From the NCBI GenBank assembly GCA_900556405.1, contig USPB01000101.1, positions 1 to 7,199 on the forward strand: 7,199 bases of DNA. The letters are read 5' to 3'. This document shows, in pieces, positions 6,282-7,199 of the stretch. Numbering within the stretch: position 1 is the stretch's first letter; every line of letters starts with the position of its first letter. This DNA comes from an uncultured Actinomyces sp. (GTDB lineage Bacteria; Actinomycetota; Actinomycetes; Actinomycetales; Actinomycetaceae). The notes beneath the pieces are model-generated. The model searched no databases. It saw only the letters and a list, made by a program, of their open reading frames with translations, and was not told the origin of the DNA. The translations under genes and the position numbers were made by a program.

Positions 6282-6302
6282 CTCATCTTCCAAGGGGTTC
6301 CC

Positions 6303-6659
6303 GTGCACGTCGGACTGATCACCGTCTTCCTGCTTCTCGCTCTCGCTCTCATCGCGGGCGGCCTCTACCTCTTCATGTCCGGGCTGACCGCACGCGCCGG
6401 CGTGTGCCGCCCGCCCCTGGGGTTGCGCCTTCAGGGCGTCGAGCCGGGCTCGCAGGACTGGGAGCGCGCGCATCGCGCCGCCTGGCCCATCCTCTTTTGC
6501 GGCGGCGTCCTGGGCACCGCCCACGGCATCGCCCTGGCCGCCACCACACTCATGGACGCGCGCATCTCCGTGCCCATCGTCTTCATCGTCTCGGGGCTCA
6601 TCGTCGAGGTCGGCCTCTGGCTCGTCGCCAAGGGCGCCGGCAAGGCGTCACTGAAGTAA
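6303..6659 (+). CDS. Small three-helix membrane protein, possibly SdpI-like
   Basis: This is a 118-residue membrane protein of uncertain function. The start is GTG 6303, chosen because AAGGGG (6292-6297) lies 5 bases upstream and a -10 element TAGAAT is about 60 bases upstream. Hydrophobic segments are about 4-25, 61-83 and 89-109. Between helices one and two lies a polar stretch, LGLRLQGVEPGSQDWERAHRA (39-59 approximately), ending in W53-E-R-A-H57-R and entering the next helix. A G-[LI]-R ... S-x-x-W-x-x-A-H pattern before a helix is what I associate with SdpI-family proteins (relatives of the Bacillus SdpC immunity protein). The resemblance is partial and the protein is short, so this is a tentative family call. 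It has its own promoter and is probably not part of the iron operon. It is convergent with the cupin gene. Confidence 0.75.
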   Translation: MHVGLITVFLLLALALIAGGLYLFMSGLTARAGVCRPPLGLRLQGVEPGSQDWERAHRAAWPILFCGGVLGTAHGIALAATTLMDARISVPIVFIVSGLIVEVGLWLVAKGAGKASLK

Positions 6660-6667
6660 CGCCTCGC

Positions 6668-6683
6668 GGGGCTCCGATGCCCC
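6668..6683. other. Small GC hairpin after the membrane protein gene
   Basis: GGGGC (6668-6672) pairs with GCCCC (6679-6683) around the 6-base loop TCCGAT, 8 bases after the plus-strand stop codon. It may help terminate or protect the plus-strand transcript, but it has no T-run. Confidence 0.35.
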
Positions 6684-6708
6684 ACTCACCCGCCGCGGAT
6701 ACGACAAA

Positions 6709-6750
6709 CGGGCCCCGGCCTCGTGCATCACCTCACGAGGACGGGGCCCG
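6709..6750. terminator. Terminator hairpin between convergent genes
   Basis: CGGGCCCCG (6709-6717) pairs with CGGGGCCCG (6742-6750), and CCTCGTG (6719-6725) with CACGAGG (6734-6740). There is one G/A mismatch (6718/6741) and an 8-base loop. Sixteen base pairs make it very stable. Read on the minus strand it lies 18 bases after the cupin stop and is followed by TTTGTC, so it mainly suits the cupin gene. It could also stop plus-strand transcripts from the membrane protein gene. Confidence 0.75.
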
Positions 6751-6768
6751 CCGCACAGTGTCGGGGCC

Positions 6769-7140
6769 TCAGGCCTTGGGGCGCTCGCGGCGATCGAGCA
6801 TGTACAGGGCCATCTTCGAGGGCTCGAGCGCGCGCAGGGCGTGCGGCAGGCGCGTGCCGAAGTGGATAACGTCGCCGGGCTTGAGGACAACGGTACGGCC
6901 GTCGGCCTCGATCTCGAGGGCGCCCTCGAGGGTGTGCAGGATGACGGGCATCGCGGCGGTGTGCTCGCTGAGGATCTCGTCCTTATCGAAGCTGAAGAGC
7001 ACCAGGCGCACGCCCTCAGCATGCATGACGGTGCGCGACACCGTGGCTTCCTCGTTGACCTGGATCATCGAGGCGATGTCCTGCAGATCCGTCATGATGG
7101 GCGTGGGGACCTCGGTGTTCGAATCGAGGGACAGGCTCAT
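6769..7140 (-). CDS. Small cupin-domain protein
   Basis: This 123-residue cytoplasmic protein is a single conserved beta-barrel (cupin 2 type), presumably binding a metal or small ligand; its actual role is not recognisable. The barrel occupies about residues 40-118. Motif 1 reads SEHTA...LEG, with His60 and Glu72, but position 62 is Ala where many cupins have the second His of H-x-H. Motif 2 is PGDVIHFGTRLPH with His100. Possible ligands are therefore His60, Glu72 and His100, fewer than in the classic set. The start at 7140 (ATG) is chosen because AAGGAGA lies just upstream. An in-frame GTG at 7182 would add 14 Arg/Gln-rich residues with no ribosome binding site and would fall at the predicted transcription start. 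It has its own promoter and terminator, so it is likely monocistronic. Confidence 0.85.
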   Translation of the reverse strand: MSLSLDSNTEVPTPIMTDLQDIASMIQVNEEATVSRTVMHAEGVRLVLFSFDKDEILSEHTAAMPVILHTLEGALEIEADGRTVVLKPGDVIHFGTRLPHALRALEPSKMALYMLDRRERPKA

Positions 7141-7144
7141 TGGC

Positions 7145-7151
7145 TCTCCTT
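7145..7151 (-). promoter_or_regulatory. Ribosome binding site of the cupin gene
   Basis: On the minus strand this reads AAGGAGA, 4 bases before the ATG at 7140. It is the strongest Shine-Dalgarno sequence in the window and fixes the cupin start at MSLSLD. Confidence 0.85.
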
Positions 7152-7190
7152 GGGTTTGCGCGCGACGATGGCGACGCCGCACAGGTGTCG

Positions 7191-7196
7191 ATCATA
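7191..7196 (-). promoter_or_regulatory. -10 element of the cupin gene
   Basis: The minus strand reads TATGAT here, five of six bases of the -10 consensus. Transcription would start near 7184, leaving a leader of about 44 bases. The -35 element lies beyond the window edge, so the promoter cannot be fully checked. Confidence 0.5.
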
Positions 7197-7199
7197 TTT

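Noticed and set aside
5295..6524. A 409-residue open frame on the minus strand across the ATPase gene
   Set aside because: Same reason: a charged, motif-free shadow opposite a complete ABC ATPase and the small membrane protein gene.

Overview
The window is high-GC DNA with strong third-position G/C bias, GTG starts with 4-base gene overlaps, and DtxR/IdeR-type iron boxes. This points to a high-GC Gram-positive actinobacterium. The combination of genes is compatible with Actinomycetaceae (Actinomyces/Schaalia-like), but the genus is an inference I cannot verify without a search.

Layout. (1) Bases 1-1707 hold the 3' five-sixths of a glutamine-dependent NAD+ synthetase gene (nadE), cut by the left edge and closed by a strong hairpin at 1740-1767. 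(2) Bases 1768-2215 are a 450-base non-coding region with three degenerate direct repeats, a long-range 12-bp inverted repeat, and two iron boxes sharing the identical 12-mer GTTAGGTAAGCC. (3) Bases 2216-6143 hold a four-gene iron-siderophore ABC importer: lipoprotein binding protein, two FecCD-type permeases and an ATPase. The order and sequence features resemble the FatB/YclQ/CeuE (catecholate/petrobactin-type) class. (4) Bases 6303-6659 encode a small three-helix membrane protein, possibly SdpI-like, with its own promoter. (5) On the minus strand, 6769-7140 encode a small single-domain cupin with a clear Shine-Dalgarno sequence and -10 element. It is convergent with gene 4 and separated from it by hairpins.

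How it works together. The binding protein should be tethered to the outer face of the membrane by Cys22, capture an Fe(III)-siderophore and deliver it to the permease heterodimer, powered by the ATPase. An iron box lies on the likely promoter, so the operon should be repressed when iron is plentiful. A hairpin with a T-run sits between the binding-protein gene and the first permease gene and ends exactly at the permease start codon. It should act as a partial terminator, giving more binding protein than membrane parts. The two permease genes and the ATPase gene are tightly coupled by GTGA overlaps. No siderophore biosynthesis gene is visible, so scavenging of foreign siderophores is possible.

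I see no clearly new biological system. The most interesting parts are the regulatory architecture upstream of the binding protein and the terminator/start-codon junction inside the operon.
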